DNA from: Thalassospira povalilytica
Lineage (GTDB): Bacteria > Pseudomonadota > Alphaproteobacteria > Rhodospirillales > Thalassospiraceae
Direction: 5' to 3'
Assembly (NCBI RefSeq): GCF_002844235.1
Contig: NZ_PGTS01000007.1
Location: forward strand, 124,001-188,000
DNA: 64,000 bases
A model generated the notes under the pieces. That model searched no databases and was not told where the DNA came from. It worked only from the letters and a program-made list of their open reading frames with translations. The position numbers and the translations under genes are program-made. Of this stretch, positions 27,294 through 37,506 are shown in pieces (within the stretch, counting starts at the first letter, position 1; every line of letters starts with the position of its first letter).

Positions 27294-28457
27294 CTAGTTC
27301 CGGCCGTCATCATTCCCCTGTCGGGATATGCGAATGTCGCGGTGGATCGAAACACTCATCAACAGTCCGAAACTGACCAGAATGGTCATCATCACGGTGC
27401 CGCCATACGACACCAGTGGCAATGGCACGCCGACCACCGGGATCAGCCCCATCACCATCGCGATATTGATGAAGACATACAGGAAGAAGGTCGATGTCAC
27501 CCCGATCGCAACCAGACGCCCGAACTGGTTGCGACAACGCAGCGCAATCACATAGCCATAGGTAATGACCAGCGCATAAAGAGCCAGCAGCGCCAGACCA
27601 CCGACAAGACCGAACTCCTCACCCAGCATGGTAAAGATAAAGTCGGTCTGCTTTTCCGGCAGGAAGTTCAGATGGCTTTGCGACCCCAGCATGAAGCCTT
27701 TGCCAAACAGTCCGCCAGACCCCAGTGCAATCTTTGACTGGGTAATGTGATAGCCCGCACCCAGCGGATCATTTTCCGGATTAAGAAACGTCAGAACGCG
27801 GTTCTTCTGATAATCGCGCAGGAACTGCCAGCCAATCGGGATCGCGGCAAGCGCACTGCCAAGAATAAGGGCAAATTTCCACATCCGGACACCGGCCAGC
27901 CAGAAAATCACACCACCCCCGGCAATCAGCAAAAGTGCCGTTCCAAGGTCTGGCTGGCGCAACACCAGTGCCGCCGGGGCCAGCACCATCAAAAGTGGCG
28001 GGATCAAAAGGGTAATCCGGCCGGAATCTTCGACCGTCAGACCGTGGAAATACCGAGCCAAAGCCAGCACCAGCGAGATTTTCATCAATTCCGAAGGTTG
28101 CAACTGGAAGAAACCAAGATTGATCCAGCGTTGCGCACCCATGCCAATATCACCCTTGATTTCGACACCAACCAGCAAAACCAGTGCAACGAAATAGGAA
28201 AAATAGGCCAGTTTTAGCCAGACACGGATATCGGTTACCGCAATCACGATCATCAGGGCCGACCCGACCGCAAAACGCATCATCTGGCGTTCGGCCCATG
28301 GTTGGAACGATCCATTGGCCGCGGAATAAAGCATGGCAAAGCCGATCCCCGACAATGCCGCGATCAACAGAACCAGTGTCCAGTTCAACAGCAACAGTCG
28401 CCGTCCGATCGGCACATAGTCCGGATCTTCACCAATGCGATATTTGCTCATGGCCAT
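27294..28457 (-). CDS. rodA: Peptidoglycan glycosyltransferase RodA
   Basis: RodA polymerises glycan strands during elongation, together with PBP2. The 387-residue SEDS protein has ten membrane helices. It carries conserved DLGTALLLIAGGGVIFWLAG, the large loop with NPENDPLGAGYHITQSKIALGSGGLFGKG, and a closing PLVSYGGTVMMT. It is the last gene of the mreBCD-mrdA-rodA cluster, starting 3 bases after the mrdA stop codon, with GAGG upstream of its ATG. It is immediately convergent with the diguanylate cyclase gene. Confidence 0.96.
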   Translation of the reverse strand: MAMSKYRIGEDPDYVPIGRRLLLLNWTLVLLIAALSGIGFAMLYSAANGSFQPWAERQMMRFAVGSALMIVIAVTDIRVWLKLAYFSYFVALVLLVGVEIKGDIGMGAQRWINLGFFQLQPSELMKISLVLALARYFHGLTVEDSGRITLLIPPLLMVLAPAALVLRQPDLGTALLLIAGGGVIFWLAGVRMWKFALILGSALAAIPIGWQFLRDYQKNRVLTFLNPENDPLGAGYHITQSKIALGSGGLFGKGFMLGSQSHLNFLPEKQTDFIFTMLGEEFGLVGGLALLALYALVITYGYVIALRCRNQFGRLVAIGVTSTFFLYVFINIAMVMGLIPVVGVPLPLVSYGGTVMMTILVSFGLLMSVSIHRDIRISRQGNDDGRN

Positions 28458-28460
28458 GGA

Positions 28461-30377
28461 TCAGCCCTCATTACGGTTGTTCTGGGCTGGTCTTGGGCGC
28501 AGCTGGGCGCTGTTGGGCAAGTTGGCAGCCGATATTCCCTGACGGGCGGATTGCAGTTCCTGTGCCTTCAAAAGAAGATCGCGGACAATCGGACCGGCGA
28601 CACTGGATCCACCGCCGCCATGTTCAACCACCACCGTACAGGCATAGCGCGGATTGTCGACCGGGGCGAAGGCCACAAACAATGCATGGTCGCGATATTT
28701 CCATGGCAATTCATCATTGCCCAGAACGCCCGTGGTCTGGCGTTCGCGCATGGTGATACGGCGCACCTGGCTGGTGCCACTTTTGCCAGCCATTTCCATG
28801 CCCTTGATCTTGATCCTGGCGCCATGGCCGGTGCCGCGCAATTCGTTGGTCACACCGTTCATGCCGTCGCGAATACGCGCCAGATTGACACGGCTGACCT
28901 GAAGGTCGGGGAATTCTTCTGCTTCGCGGCTGGTGACACCTTCGGGTGTTACATGATCGCGTGTCAGATGCGGTCGCACGGCCTTGCCCGATGCCAGACG
29001 TGCGGTCATGGTGCAAAGCTGAAGCGGGGTGGCCAGAACATATCCCTGACCGATCGAGGCAATCAGGGTTTCACCACCCTGCCAACGTTTGCCAAGCTGG
29101 ATTTCCTTCCAGTCCTTGGTCGGGATCAGGCCGCTGCGTTCATTGGGAAGATCAATGCCGGTTTCTTCGCCCAGGCCAAGCTTGTGGGCCATAGCGGCGA
29201 TCCGGTCGATGCCGATCTTTTGCGAGATTTCATAATAATAGACGTCGCAGGAATGCTTGAGCGAGTCATGCATGTTCATCCAGCCATGACCACCACGTTT
29301 CCAGCAATGGAACCGGGCATTGCCAAGATCAAGATGGCCGCTGCAGAAGAATTTCTGATTGGGCGTGATGATCCCGGCCTCAAGCCCGGCAAGGGCGACG
29401 CACATCTTGAAGGTCGACCCGGGCGCATAGGTCCCGTTCACTGCCTTGTTCGACAGCGGCGCATAGGTATTGTTGACCAGACTGTTCCAAAGCTTGTGGG
29501 AAATGCCGTTGGTAAAGGCATTCGGGTCATAGCTTGGATGAGATGCAAGGGCCAGGACTTCGCCATTATGGATGTCCATGACAACGGCCGATGCGCTTTC
29601 CTGATCCGAAAGGCGCTGATTGGCATAGCGCTGCAATTCAAGATCAAGCGTCATGACGACCGTATTGCCGCTTTCGCCTTCTTCGCGTTCAAGTTCGCGG
29701 ATCACACGGCCAAGGGCGTTGACTTCGACCTGACTGGTGCCCGCCGTTCCGCGCAGGGCAAGGTCATAGACCTTTTCAACGCCGCTTTTGCCAATGGTAA
29801 AGCCCGGCAGTTCAAGCAGCGGATCACCGGTAAGTTCCTTTTCCGAAACCGCAGCAACATAGCCCAGGGTGTGGGCCAGATGCGGGCCTTCGGGATAGTC
29901 GCGTGACCGCCCGGCATCAATGATCAGTCCGGGAAGATCGGGCGCATTGACGCCAACACGGGCAACTTCATCCCAAGTCAGATTGTCGCGCACAGTCACC
30001 GGCACAAAGGATCGGCGGCGCGAAACATCACGTTCGACCCGTTCGATGGTATCGGGGCCAAGTTCAATAATCTGATCAAGGATTTCAAGCGTGCGGCGCA
30101 CATCAGGCGTCTGTTCGCGGACGATCATGATGTGATAGTTCTGCCGGTTCACGGCAAGCGGTGCGCCGAACCGGTCGGTCACAAGCCCGCGTGGCGGCGG
30201 CAACAGCCGGTGGGAAATGCGGTTTTCATCAGCCAATGTCCGGTAGCGGTCGCTTTCAAGGACCTGAAGATAGTACATCCTTGCGGCCAGCCCCGTCAGC
30301 AAAACACCCTTGCCAGCACCCAGCATAAGGGCACGTCGGGTGAACATTCTGAACCTGTCTGAATCGCGATGCCACAT
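28461..30377 (-). CDS. mrdA: Penicillin-binding protein 2 (transpeptidase)
   Basis: PBP2 is the transpeptidase partner of RodA in the elongasome. The 638-residue protein has an N-terminal membrane anchor (about 15-38). A dimerisation domain follows, with the conserved ISHRLLPPPRGLVTDRFG. The transpeptidase domain has the nucleophile Ser321 in STFK, SCD in HSCDVYYYEIS, and KSGTSQ in the third motif. It sits in the mre cluster after a gap of about 170 bases from mreD, and directly precedes rodA. Confidence 0.96.
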   Translation of the reverse strand: MWHRDSDRFRMFTRRALMLGAGKGVLLTGLAARMYYLQVLESDRYRTLADENRISHRLLPPPRGLVTDRFGAPLAVNRQNYHIMIVREQTPDVRRTLEILDQIIELGPDTIERVERDVSRRRSFVPVTVRDNLTWDEVARVGVNAPDLPGLIIDAGRSRDYPEGPHLAHTLGYVAAVSEKELTGDPLLELPGFTIGKSGVEKVYDLALRGTAGTSQVEVNALGRVIRELEREEGESGNTVVMTLDLELQRYANQRLSDQESASAVVMDIHNGEVLALASHPSYDPNAFTNGISHKLWNSLVNNTYAPLSNKAVNGTYAPGSTFKMCVALAGLEAGIITPNQKFFCSGHLDLGNARFHCWKRGGHGWMNMHDSLKHSCDVYYYEISQKIGIDRIAAMAHKLGLGEETGIDLPNERSGLIPTKDWKEIQLGKRWQGGETLIASIGQGYVLATPLQLCTMTARLASGKAVRPHLTRDHVTPEGVTSREAEEFPDLQVSRVNLARIRDGMNGVTNELRGTGHGARIKIKGMEMAGKSGTSQVRRITMRERQTTGVLGNDELPWKYRDHALFVAFAPVDNPRYACTVVVEHGGGGSSVAGPIVRDLLLKAQELQSARQGISAANLPNSAQLRPRPAQNNRNEG

Positions 30378-30546
30378 GGGCGAAGAATACCTGTCTTTTC
30401 TAGGCGAACCGTTGCAGTGCGAAACTGCTGATTTTTGCCCGTTTTATCCCGGTTGGAAGGGCTTGGAAACCATCTTGTTCAAGCATATCCGATAGCCGTT
30501 GCCAAAACATCAATTTTGCACGGAATTTCGAAGGACACCCGATGCC

Positions 30547-31062
30547 CTAAACATAGCGCAGCAGGCTGTTTTGCGCGCGCGCCAGAACCCAGGCAACAAT
30601 CGGAAACAGCACAGCGGTCAGTACATAGCTGATCATGGTTGCCTTGATCGGCAACAATGCGCCAATCAGGGCGGAACTCAGCAACCACTGGATCAGCAGG
30701 GCCGGTATCGCCACCAGGGCAAAGCCCCACCACATGACGCTGAAGGGCTTGTTATGGAAAAAGCGTCCCTGACTTGCCGAGCCGGTCTGTACCAGAAGCA
30801 AAACCAGCGGGCTTACGCCAAGCGGCAACCCCATCAGAAGATCCTGAAGCAGGCCCAGCAGGAATGCCGCCACCGCTGTCAAAAGATCGGGCCGGTTCAC
30901 CGACCAGTAAAACACCGCCATAAGGGCAAGCGCCGGTGATGCCGTGGACAGCAACGGCACACTGATTGGCAAAAGGTTGATCAGCAGAAGGACGAAAACG
31001 CTGAATGCCGGAAAAAGACCACGTGCGATGACGTCCAGTCGTTGCCAGACGCCGGGCTTCAC
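30547..31062 (-). CDS. mreD: Rod-shape-determining membrane protein MreD
   Basis: This 171-residue hydrophobic protein has five to six membrane helices, typical of MreD. LLQDLLMGLPLGVSPLVLLLV is the recognisable conserved segment. It forms the MreBCD complex in the inner membrane. Its start overlaps the end of mreC by four bases, indicating coupled translation. The 170 bases after it, before mrdA, have no recognised element. Confidence 0.9.
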   Translation of the reverse strand: MKPGVWQRLDVIARGLFPAFSVFVLLLINLLPISVPLLSTASPALALMAVFYWSVNRPDLLTAVAAFLLGLLQDLLMGLPLGVSPLVLLLVQTGSASQGRFFHNKPFSVMWWGFALVAIPALLIQWLLSSALIGALLPIKATMISYVLTAVLFPIVAWVLARAQNSLLRYV

Positions 31063-32051
31063 GGAAGTTCCCCTGCCGGCGGTTTCTGTGCGGACGGGGC
31101 GGGTTCAGCCGGCGCTGCGGGCACCACGCCAACCCCGGCCGGAATTTCGGGCGACAGTTGGGTGGCATTGGTATTTACCGGTGCCTGGCTGTCGCGGATG
31201 CGCTTTTCGCTCAGGATACCTTGCAGGCCGTAATCGGCAACACGCAGATATTCAAGCTGATGGCGACGGAACAGCGGGGCGACACGAACGGCATTTTCCG
31301 ATACCGATGACACGACACCGATCGGAATGCCCGGCGGGAATGCGCCGCCATGGCCCGATGTCAGAATGCGATCACCCGGTGCAACGGCCGCATCGGCGGT
31401 CAGGAATGTCAGAAGCGGACGGTTGGTGTTGTCACCAGACAGGAACGCACGGTCACGGGAATTTTCGACAATGACCGGCACGCGCGAATTGATATCGGTG
31501 ATCAGAAGAACGCGCGATGCCTGATATCCGGCTTCTGCGACGCGTCCAACCAGACCTTCGTCGGAAATAACGGCTTGTCCCTTGGCGACACCGTCACGCG
31601 AACCGGCCGAAATCATCACACTATGGGCATAGGCCCCGCCCATATCGGCGATGACACGCGCTGTCACAAGATGCAGGGCAGGCGGATTGGTGTAATGTGC
31701 GAGTTCACGCAGGCGCACATTTTCATGCGAAAGATTACGGGCGGCTTGCTGCCAGGCCAGCAATTGCTGGTTTTCACGGCGCAGGCGTTCGTTTTCTTCG
31801 TAAAGATGGGCCAGATTGTAAATCTTGTCGGTCAGCTCGTTGATGCTGGCCGCCGGGCGGGAAACAACATTCATGACCGGGGATACGAGATCGGCAGATG
31901 CCGCACGGATACGTTCAATCAGAACCGTATCGGCCTTCCCCAGAAGCATCAGCCCGAAAGCTGTGAATATCAGCAATATGAAAGCGAAGCGGTGAAGCGC
32001 CGTGCGTAACGGCGAAAAGATTCGCTGCTGCGGACCGCCATGCTGTGCCAA
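31059..32051 (-). CDS. mreC: Rod-shape-determining protein MreC
   Basis: The 330-residue protein has a membrane anchor near residues 22-42. A coiled coil (about 68-108, YEENERLRRENQQLL) follows, then the periplasmic beta domain with conserved GLVGRVAEAGYQASRVLLITD and DRILTSGHGGAFPPGIPIG. The C-terminal 60 residues are a Pro/Ala-rich tail. It starts at TTG, with GGGGAA upstream. It lies between mreB and mreD and scaffolds the elongasome. Confidence 0.93.
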   Translation of the reverse strand: MAQHGGPQQRIFSPLRTALHRFAFILLIFTAFGLMLLGKADTVLIERIRAASADLVSPVMNVVSRPAASINELTDKIYNLAHLYEENERLRRENQQLLAWQQAARNLSHENVRLRELAHYTNPPALHLVTARVIADMGGAYAHSVMISAGSRDGVAKGQAVISDEGLVGRVAEAGYQASRVLLITDINSRVPVIVENSRDRAFLSGDNTNRPLLTFLTADAAVAPGDRILTSGHGGAFPPGIPIGVVSSVSENAVRVAPLFRRHQLEYLRVADYGLQGILSEKRIRDSQAPVNTNATQLSPEIPAGVGVVPAAPAEPAPSAQKPPAGELP

Positions 32052-32174
32052 TGTATTCCCCGCGATTTCCCAAAAGTTCGTCTTGTATCCCCAACGGGAT
32101 ATTCAACCATAACGAAATCACCGAGTCGCGTCCAGTACGGATACGACCCGGTGATGATATTTCAGGCCAAAATT

Positions 32175-33233
<1,059 letters not shown>

Positions 33234-33397
33234 TTAATAGTAAAATCTTGAATGCGAATGTACCGGCTTTGATAGCGCAAGGAACAAGCCGATGCACGAA
33301 TAATCTGCGCAGGGGATTGAGGAATAATTAAGGCGCGTAAATTTCCTGAAATAAGGGTGGAAAAACATGATCAGGAATATGGTCTTGGCGGATAAAT

Positions 33398-34318
33398 TCA
33401 ATTTTCTCTGTTTTTGGTGATTACCCCGGATTGGGACAGGAATTCTGTCACAATGCTGACAACCTCCGGGCTTTTTTCTGGTGCGACCACTTTACGAGTC
33501 GCTTGTTTTTCAACTGTTTCACCATTTCCGATCAGCTCGAAACGGACCAATGCACGCGCAGGTGTCAGGTCGCGATCCATCCGCCATTGGCACCAGGCCG
33601 GCGGGTTGAACGGATCACCGCGCAGCGCGATCAGAAGACTTGGCGCAAAATTGTTCATTTCCGACATGCATTGCGGGCGCAACCCGATCAGGGCGCGAAA
33701 CCGTGCGGCAAAATGTTTGGCATGACCATCACGATAAATCGCCAGTTGAGCCGCGCCGCCACCATATCCATACCCGAAAATGGCAATCCGTTCAGGGTCG
33801 ATGTCAGGCTGCTCTGCAAGATAACCAAGCGCGCTTAGCCCATCAAACGCCCAATAGGTCAGACCGTGTTTGGGATTTCCAAGTGACCCTTCGCTGCAAT
33901 AGGCCTGCGATGGATGGGCGCGGTTTGGTGATATCACCAGAATACCGATGCCAAGATCGCGCAGGACATTGATCCAGTCTTCCGGAAAGTGATCATCGCA
34001 ATCAGGAAGGGCTACGATTGCAGGGTGGCGGTCTGCGTCGGGAATGTCCGTGCCGATCTGAGGCGGGGGATAATAGAGGCCCGGAATATCGGCCTGCAGG
34101 CTGTTATCAATGGCGGGAAGTGTTTTCCCGGCATCGGATAACCGTTTGCGCAGCCCGCTTTGCGGATAGGGCAGGGCGGGAACCAAAACGGTGTGTGGCT
34201 GATGGTTTGTTGTGTCACTTGAAGCTTGGCTGATGGTGGTGACACAGATCGACATGGTCGCCATCACAGCAGCGATCCGTAACAGGATGTTCCCGTATCG
34301 TTTGAATGTGCCCGACAT
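33398..34318 (-). CDS. Secreted dienelactone-hydrolase-like protein, nucleophile position changed
   Basis: The 306-residue protein starts with a signal peptide (GNILLRIAAVMATMSICVTTISQA). An alpha/beta-hydrolase fold follows, related to dienelactone hydrolases. The nucleophile elbow, usually G-x-C/S-x-G-G, reads FGYGYGGGAAQ here, with Gly at the nucleophile position, so classic hydrolase activity is doubtful. Four or more cysteines could form periplasmic disulfides. The ATG at 34318 has AGGTGA upstream; a longer in-frame reading runs through tandem repeats and is rejected. It stands alone between mreB and leuA. Confidence 0.75.
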   Translation of the reverse strand: MSGTFKRYGNILLRIAAVMATMSICVTTISQASSDTTNHQPHTVLVPALPYPQSGLRKRLSDAGKTLPAIDNSLQADIPGLYYPPPQIGTDIPDADRHPAIVALPDCDDHFPEDWINVLRDLGIGILVISPNRAHPSQAYCSEGSLGNPKHGLTYWAFDGLSALGYLAEQPDIDPERIAIFGYGYGGGAAQLAIYRDGHAKHFAARFRALIGLRPQCMSEMNNFAPSLLIALRGDPFNPPAWCQWRMDRDLTPARALVRFELIGNGETVEKQATRKVVAPEKSPEVVSIVTEFLSQSGVITKNREN

Positions 34319-34370
34319 GCCATCACCTGATCCGGCTTTCTGGTCAGGATCAAGGATACCACATGGCGGC

Positions 34371-34418
34371 AGCGGGCAAAATAGCGGGCAAAACAGCTGG
34401 CAAAACAGCGGGCCGGGG
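34371..34418. repeat. 12-bp tandem repeat, about four units
   Basis: Units AGCGGGCAAAAT, AGCGGGCAAAAC, AGCTGGCAAAAC and the degenerate AGCGGGCCGGGG follow one another without gaps. They lie 50-100 bases upstream of the secreted hydrolase-like gene. They may be a slippage-prone promoter-region repeat or repeated binding sites. Confidence 0.6.
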
Positions 34419-34512
34419 CAATGCCGGTCCAACGGATCAGGATGCAATGTCGCAAGACATATCGAACCGCGATGAACCGGGACAACCCGGCGTTCGTGAC
34501 CAGCAAAGAAAA

Positions 34513-34534
34513 GGGGCGGCGAAAACGCCACCCC
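34513..34534 (-). terminator. Terminator after leuA
   Basis: GGGG-C-GGCG and CGCC-A-CCCC form a stem with one mismatch around AAAA. On the minus strand it is followed by TTTTCTTT. It lies about 30 bases past the leuA stop codon. Confidence 0.7.
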
Positions 34535-34561
34535 CAATGTCTTGTCAGGCAATAAAGCCGA

Positions 34562-36112
34562 TCAGGATGCCATGGCGTCCGGGGCGGTCTTCTTGCTTTT
34601 CTCGATCAGTTTGTTCACAGCGGTCACATAGGCCATGCAGGACGCAACAACGGTGTCGGTGTCCGATGCATTGCCAACCACAGTGCGGTCTTCGCCGTCA
34701 AGCTTGACGGTGACGGTGCCCTGGGCGTCCGTGCCCTCGGTTACGGCATGAACCTGATAGAGTTTCAGGCGCCAGTCATGCGGATAGATTTCCTTGATCG
34801 CGTTGAAGGTCGCGTCAATCGGGCCGTCACCGGTGGTTTTGGCCGTGCGGATTTCACCATCGACATTCAGTTCCAGTTCCGCGGTCTGCGGACCTTTGGA
34901 ACCACAGGTCACGGTCAGGCCAACGAATTTGATATGTTCATTGTCGCGCATGCCGTCATCGACCAGGGCGACGATGTCATCGTCATAGACTTCTTTTTTC
35001 TTGTCAGCCAGATCCTTGAAGCGGGCGAATGCGTCTTCGATGGCGTTGTCGCCCAAATCGGCAAAGCCCAGCTCCTTGAGCTTCTCACGGAAGGCATGGC
35101 GACCGGAATGCTTGCCCATGACCAGGCTTGATTTGTTCAGGCCGATCGATTCCGGCTTCATGATTTCATAGGTTTCGGAATTCTTCAGGAAGCCGTCCTG
35201 ATGGATGCCGCTTTCATGGGCGAAGGCGTTGGCACCAACGATCGCCTTGTTTGGCTGTACGACAAAGCCCGAAACGGCCGAAACCAGACGCGATGCATTC
35301 ATGATCTTGGTGCTGTCGATCCCGGTGGTGAAGGGGAAGGCGTCGTTACGGGTATTGATCGCCATAACGATTTCTTCGAGTGCGGCGTTGCCCGCGCGTT
35401 CACCCAGGCCGTTGATCGTGCATTCGATCTGACGGGCCCCGGCATTGACCGCCGAGATCGAGTTGGCAACCGCCATACCCAGATCGTTATGGCAGTGAAC
35501 CGACAGGATCGCCTTGTCGATGTTCGGAACCCGGTTAAACAGCATGGTCATCAGATCGGCATATTCGGTCGGGGTGGTGTAACCGACCGTGTCCGGGATG
35601 TTGATGGTGGTTGCACCGGCATTGATCGCAGCTTCGACGCAGCGGCACAGGAAGTCATGTTCGGTACGCGAACCGTCTTCTGCCGACCATTCGACGTCAT
35701 CGGTGAATTTGCGCGCCAGCGTGACGCTTTCGATGACCTTTTCCAGAACGCGTTCCGGCTCCATCTGCAATTTGTATTTCATATGCAGCGGGCTGGTGGA
35801 AATGAACGTGTGGATACGTTTGTTTTCTGCGGGTTCCAGCGCCTCGGCAGCGCGTTCGATGTCGCCCTTGGCCGCGCGGGCCAGCGAACAGATGGTCGGG
35901 CCTTTGACCTGTTTGGCGATCTCGTTGACGGACTGGAAGTCACCATTCGATGCGATGGCAAATCCGGCCTCGATCACATCGACCTTCAACTCAGCCAAGG
36001 CATTCGCCACGCGCAGCTTTTCATCAAGCGTCATCGACGCACCCGGGGACTGTTCACCGTCACGCAGGGTGGTGTCGAAAATGATGACGCGATTGTCGTT
36101 TGCACTAGCCAT
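34562..36112 (-). CDS. leuA: 2-Isopropylmalate synthase
   Basis: LeuA condenses acetyl-CoA with 2-oxoisovalerate, the first step of leucine synthesis. The 516-residue protein has the DRE-TIM barrel signature IIFDTTLRDGEQSPGASM at the N-terminus. The metal-binding HCHNDLG lies mid-barrel (SVHCHNDLGMAVANS), followed by GNAALEEIVM. A C-terminal allosteric leucine-binding domain starts at about residue 395. AGGAAA precedes the ATG. Upstream, a 48-codon leucine-rich leader and a long-range pairing point to attenuation by leucine supply. Confidence 0.97.
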   Translation of the reverse strand: MASANDNRVIIFDTTLRDGEQSPGASMTLDEKLRVANALAELKVDVIEAGFAIASNGDFQSVNEIAKQVKGPTICSLARAAKGDIERAAEALEPAENKRIHTFISTSPLHMKYKLQMEPERVLEKVIESVTLARKFTDDVEWSAEDGSRTEHDFLCRCVEAAINAGATTINIPDTVGYTTPTEYADLMTMLFNRVPNIDKAILSVHCHNDLGMAVANSISAVNAGARQIECTINGLGERAGNAALEEIVMAINTRNDAFPFTTGIDSTKIMNASRLVSAVSGFVVQPNKAIVGANAFAHESGIHQDGFLKNSETYEIMKPESIGLNKSSLVMGKHSGRHAFREKLKELGFADLGDNAIEDAFARFKDLADKKKEVYDDDIVALVDDGMRDNEHIKFVGLTVTCGSKGPQTAELELNVDGEIRTAKTTGDGPIDATFNAIKEIYPHDWRLKLYQVHAVTEGTDAQGTVTVKLDGEDRTVVGNASDTDTVVASCMAYVTAVNKLIEKSKKTAPDAMAS

Positions 36113-36186
36113 TATATTGTTTCCTGATCAAGCGGGCCTTGCCCGGTATGTAAATTCTGTCTGGAAGGAGTGCGGGCCGTCTGGCG

Positions 36187-36275
36187 CGACTTTATTCCCC
36201 TGAGCTGCGGCAAATGGATCGACAATGTGTCCTGTGATCCGGGCCGTCATATTACGCTCAGGGGCGCGTAAGTCG
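36187..36275 (-). promoter_or_regulatory. Candidate leuA attenuator pairing
   Basis: On the minus-strand transcript, the end of the leader reading frame (36256-36275) contains CGACTT and CCCCTGAGC. These are complementary to AAGTCG and GCTCAGGGG at 36187-36205: 6 and 9 pairs separated by an internal loop. A ribosome stalled on the leader's Leu codons would prevent this pairing. No classical U-run terminator was found before leuA, so the output mechanism is open. Confidence 0.5.
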
Positions 36276-36404
36276 TAGCGAGCCTAGGGCTGCAAGACCA
36301 ATAAGACCGAGTAGAAGGTTTAGGGCAGACAGCACAAAGGCGCCCGAAGCATCGGCTTCGGCGCGATCGGCATATGCATCAATGTTGCAAATGTCTGCGG
36401 TCAT
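36258..36404 (-). CDS. Leucine-rich leader peptide upstream of leuA
   Basis: This 48-codon reading frame starts MTADICNID and ends LGSLRLTRP. Its last 24 codons include ten Leu codons, with LLLG in the middle and four rare CTA codons. It lies about 145 bases upstream of leuA on the same strand. Concentrated regulatory codons near the end of a short peptide are the hallmark of attenuation leaders, and Leu fits leuA. The ribosome-binding site is weak (GAAGA). It is shorter than normal gene-finding cutoffs. Confidence 0.7.
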   Translation of the reverse strand: MTADICNIDAYADRAEADASGAFVLSALNLLLGLIGLAALGSLRLTRP

Positions 36405-36751
36405 CGGTCTTCATCAATTGGCTTGGGTGCCAGTCTTGGCTGGCGATGTCCCCAATTTCGTCGGACGACCCGCCGGGGTCAAGTAATTTTTGTACCTTTT
36501 GGCTTCTTTTTGGGGTGGAATTTAGCGGGGCGGCAAAAGCAGGGGGCAAAAGCAGGCTGTATTTTCCCGGTTCCAAAGGCTTTCCGGCACAGATTTCAGG
36601 GAACCTGATTGCGCTTTGTGACGGGAATGAAGCCATGCCAAAAAGACGCTGGTCGGCAATCGCCTTATCGGGTAGTGGTTTTGTCTGATCCTGCCATGCC
36701 CCAAAAATGGCGATCAGAAATGCGCACCACACCAAGCCACAGGAACCTTTG
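36405..36751. other. Divergent gap between the leu leader and the LysE gene
   Basis: These 347 bases hold no convincing gene; readings on both strands are short and composition-poor. The region should contain the minus-strand leuA promoter (a TTGACC is visible on that strand near 36480) and the plus-strand LysE promoter. No operator was recognised. Confidence 0.5.
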
Positions 36752-37375
36752 ATGGTCAGTCTATCCTTGATCGGGGCCTTTATCCCGACGGCCTTTTTTG
36801 TGTCGATTACGCCGGGCATGTGCATGACCCTTGCCCTGACGCTTGGCATGACCATCGGTCTGCGCCGTACCCTTTGGATGATGGCGGGCGAACTTGTTGG
36901 CGTCGGGATTGTGGTGGTGGCATCCGCGCTCGGTGTTGCGACCGTGATGTTGCAGTATCCGGCCGTTTTTGCGGTTTTCAAATATGTCGGTGGTGCGTAT
37001 CTGGCCTGGCTGGGCATTCAGATGTGGCGTTCACGCGGGCGTATGGCACTATCGGCCGAGGTCGACGGGGTCAAGACAGCGAAGGCAACCGCCCTTATGG
37101 CGCAGGGATTTGTGACCGCCATTGCCAACCCCAAAGGCTGGGCCTTCATGATTTCATTGCTGCCGCCATTTATCAGTCTTGAACATGCCATCGCGCCGCA
37201 GCTGTCGGTTCTGGTGGCGATCATTCTGGTGACCGAACTGATTTGCATGACCCTGTATGCCACCGGAGGCCGGTCGTTGCGCCGGTTCCTTGAAAAAAGC
37301 GGCAATGTACGGGTACTGAACCGGGTGGCCGGAACCCTGATGATCGGTGTCGGCATCTGGCTTGCCAGCAGCTAA
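36752..37375 (+). CDS. LysE-family amino-acid exporter
   Basis: This 207-residue membrane protein has six helices and the LysE/RhtB pattern. It opens LIGAFIPTAFFVSITPGMCMTLALTLGMTIGLRRTLW, continues YVGGAYLAWLGIQMWRS, and has the central AIANPKGWAFMISLLPPFI. It likely exports an amino acid or derivative. The start is the ATG at 36752, with AGGA eight bases before it, rather than one 15 codons upstream. It is divergent from the leuA leader, which might couple export to leucine, but the substrate is unknown. Confidence 0.86.
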   Translation: MVSLSLIGAFIPTAFFVSITPGMCMTLALTLGMTIGLRRTLWMMAGELVGVGIVVVASALGVATVMLQYPAVFAVFKYVGGAYLAWLGIQMWRSRGRMALSAEVDGVKTAKATALMAQGFVTAIANPKGWAFMISLLPPFISLEHAIAPQLSVLVAIILVTELICMTLYATGGRSLRRFLEKSGNVRVLNRVAGTLMIGVGIWLASS

Positions 37376-37506
37376 GCCGGATTTCGATCACGGGCGGGCC
37401 AAATGCGCTTGCCCCTGTGCGTGACGCTGCATCGTATCTGTTAATGTTTGTTTTGTGGTTCTGCAGTAACCATATGTAATCAAACAACTGTTACAGGATG
37501 TGCGGC

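Noticed and set aside
28302-29906. 534-codon plus-strand open frame
   Set aside because: It lies antisense to mrdA, whose motifs are intact; the composition is typical of a shadow.
35201-36127. 308-codon plus-strand open frame
   Set aside because: Antisense to leuA, with no independent support.
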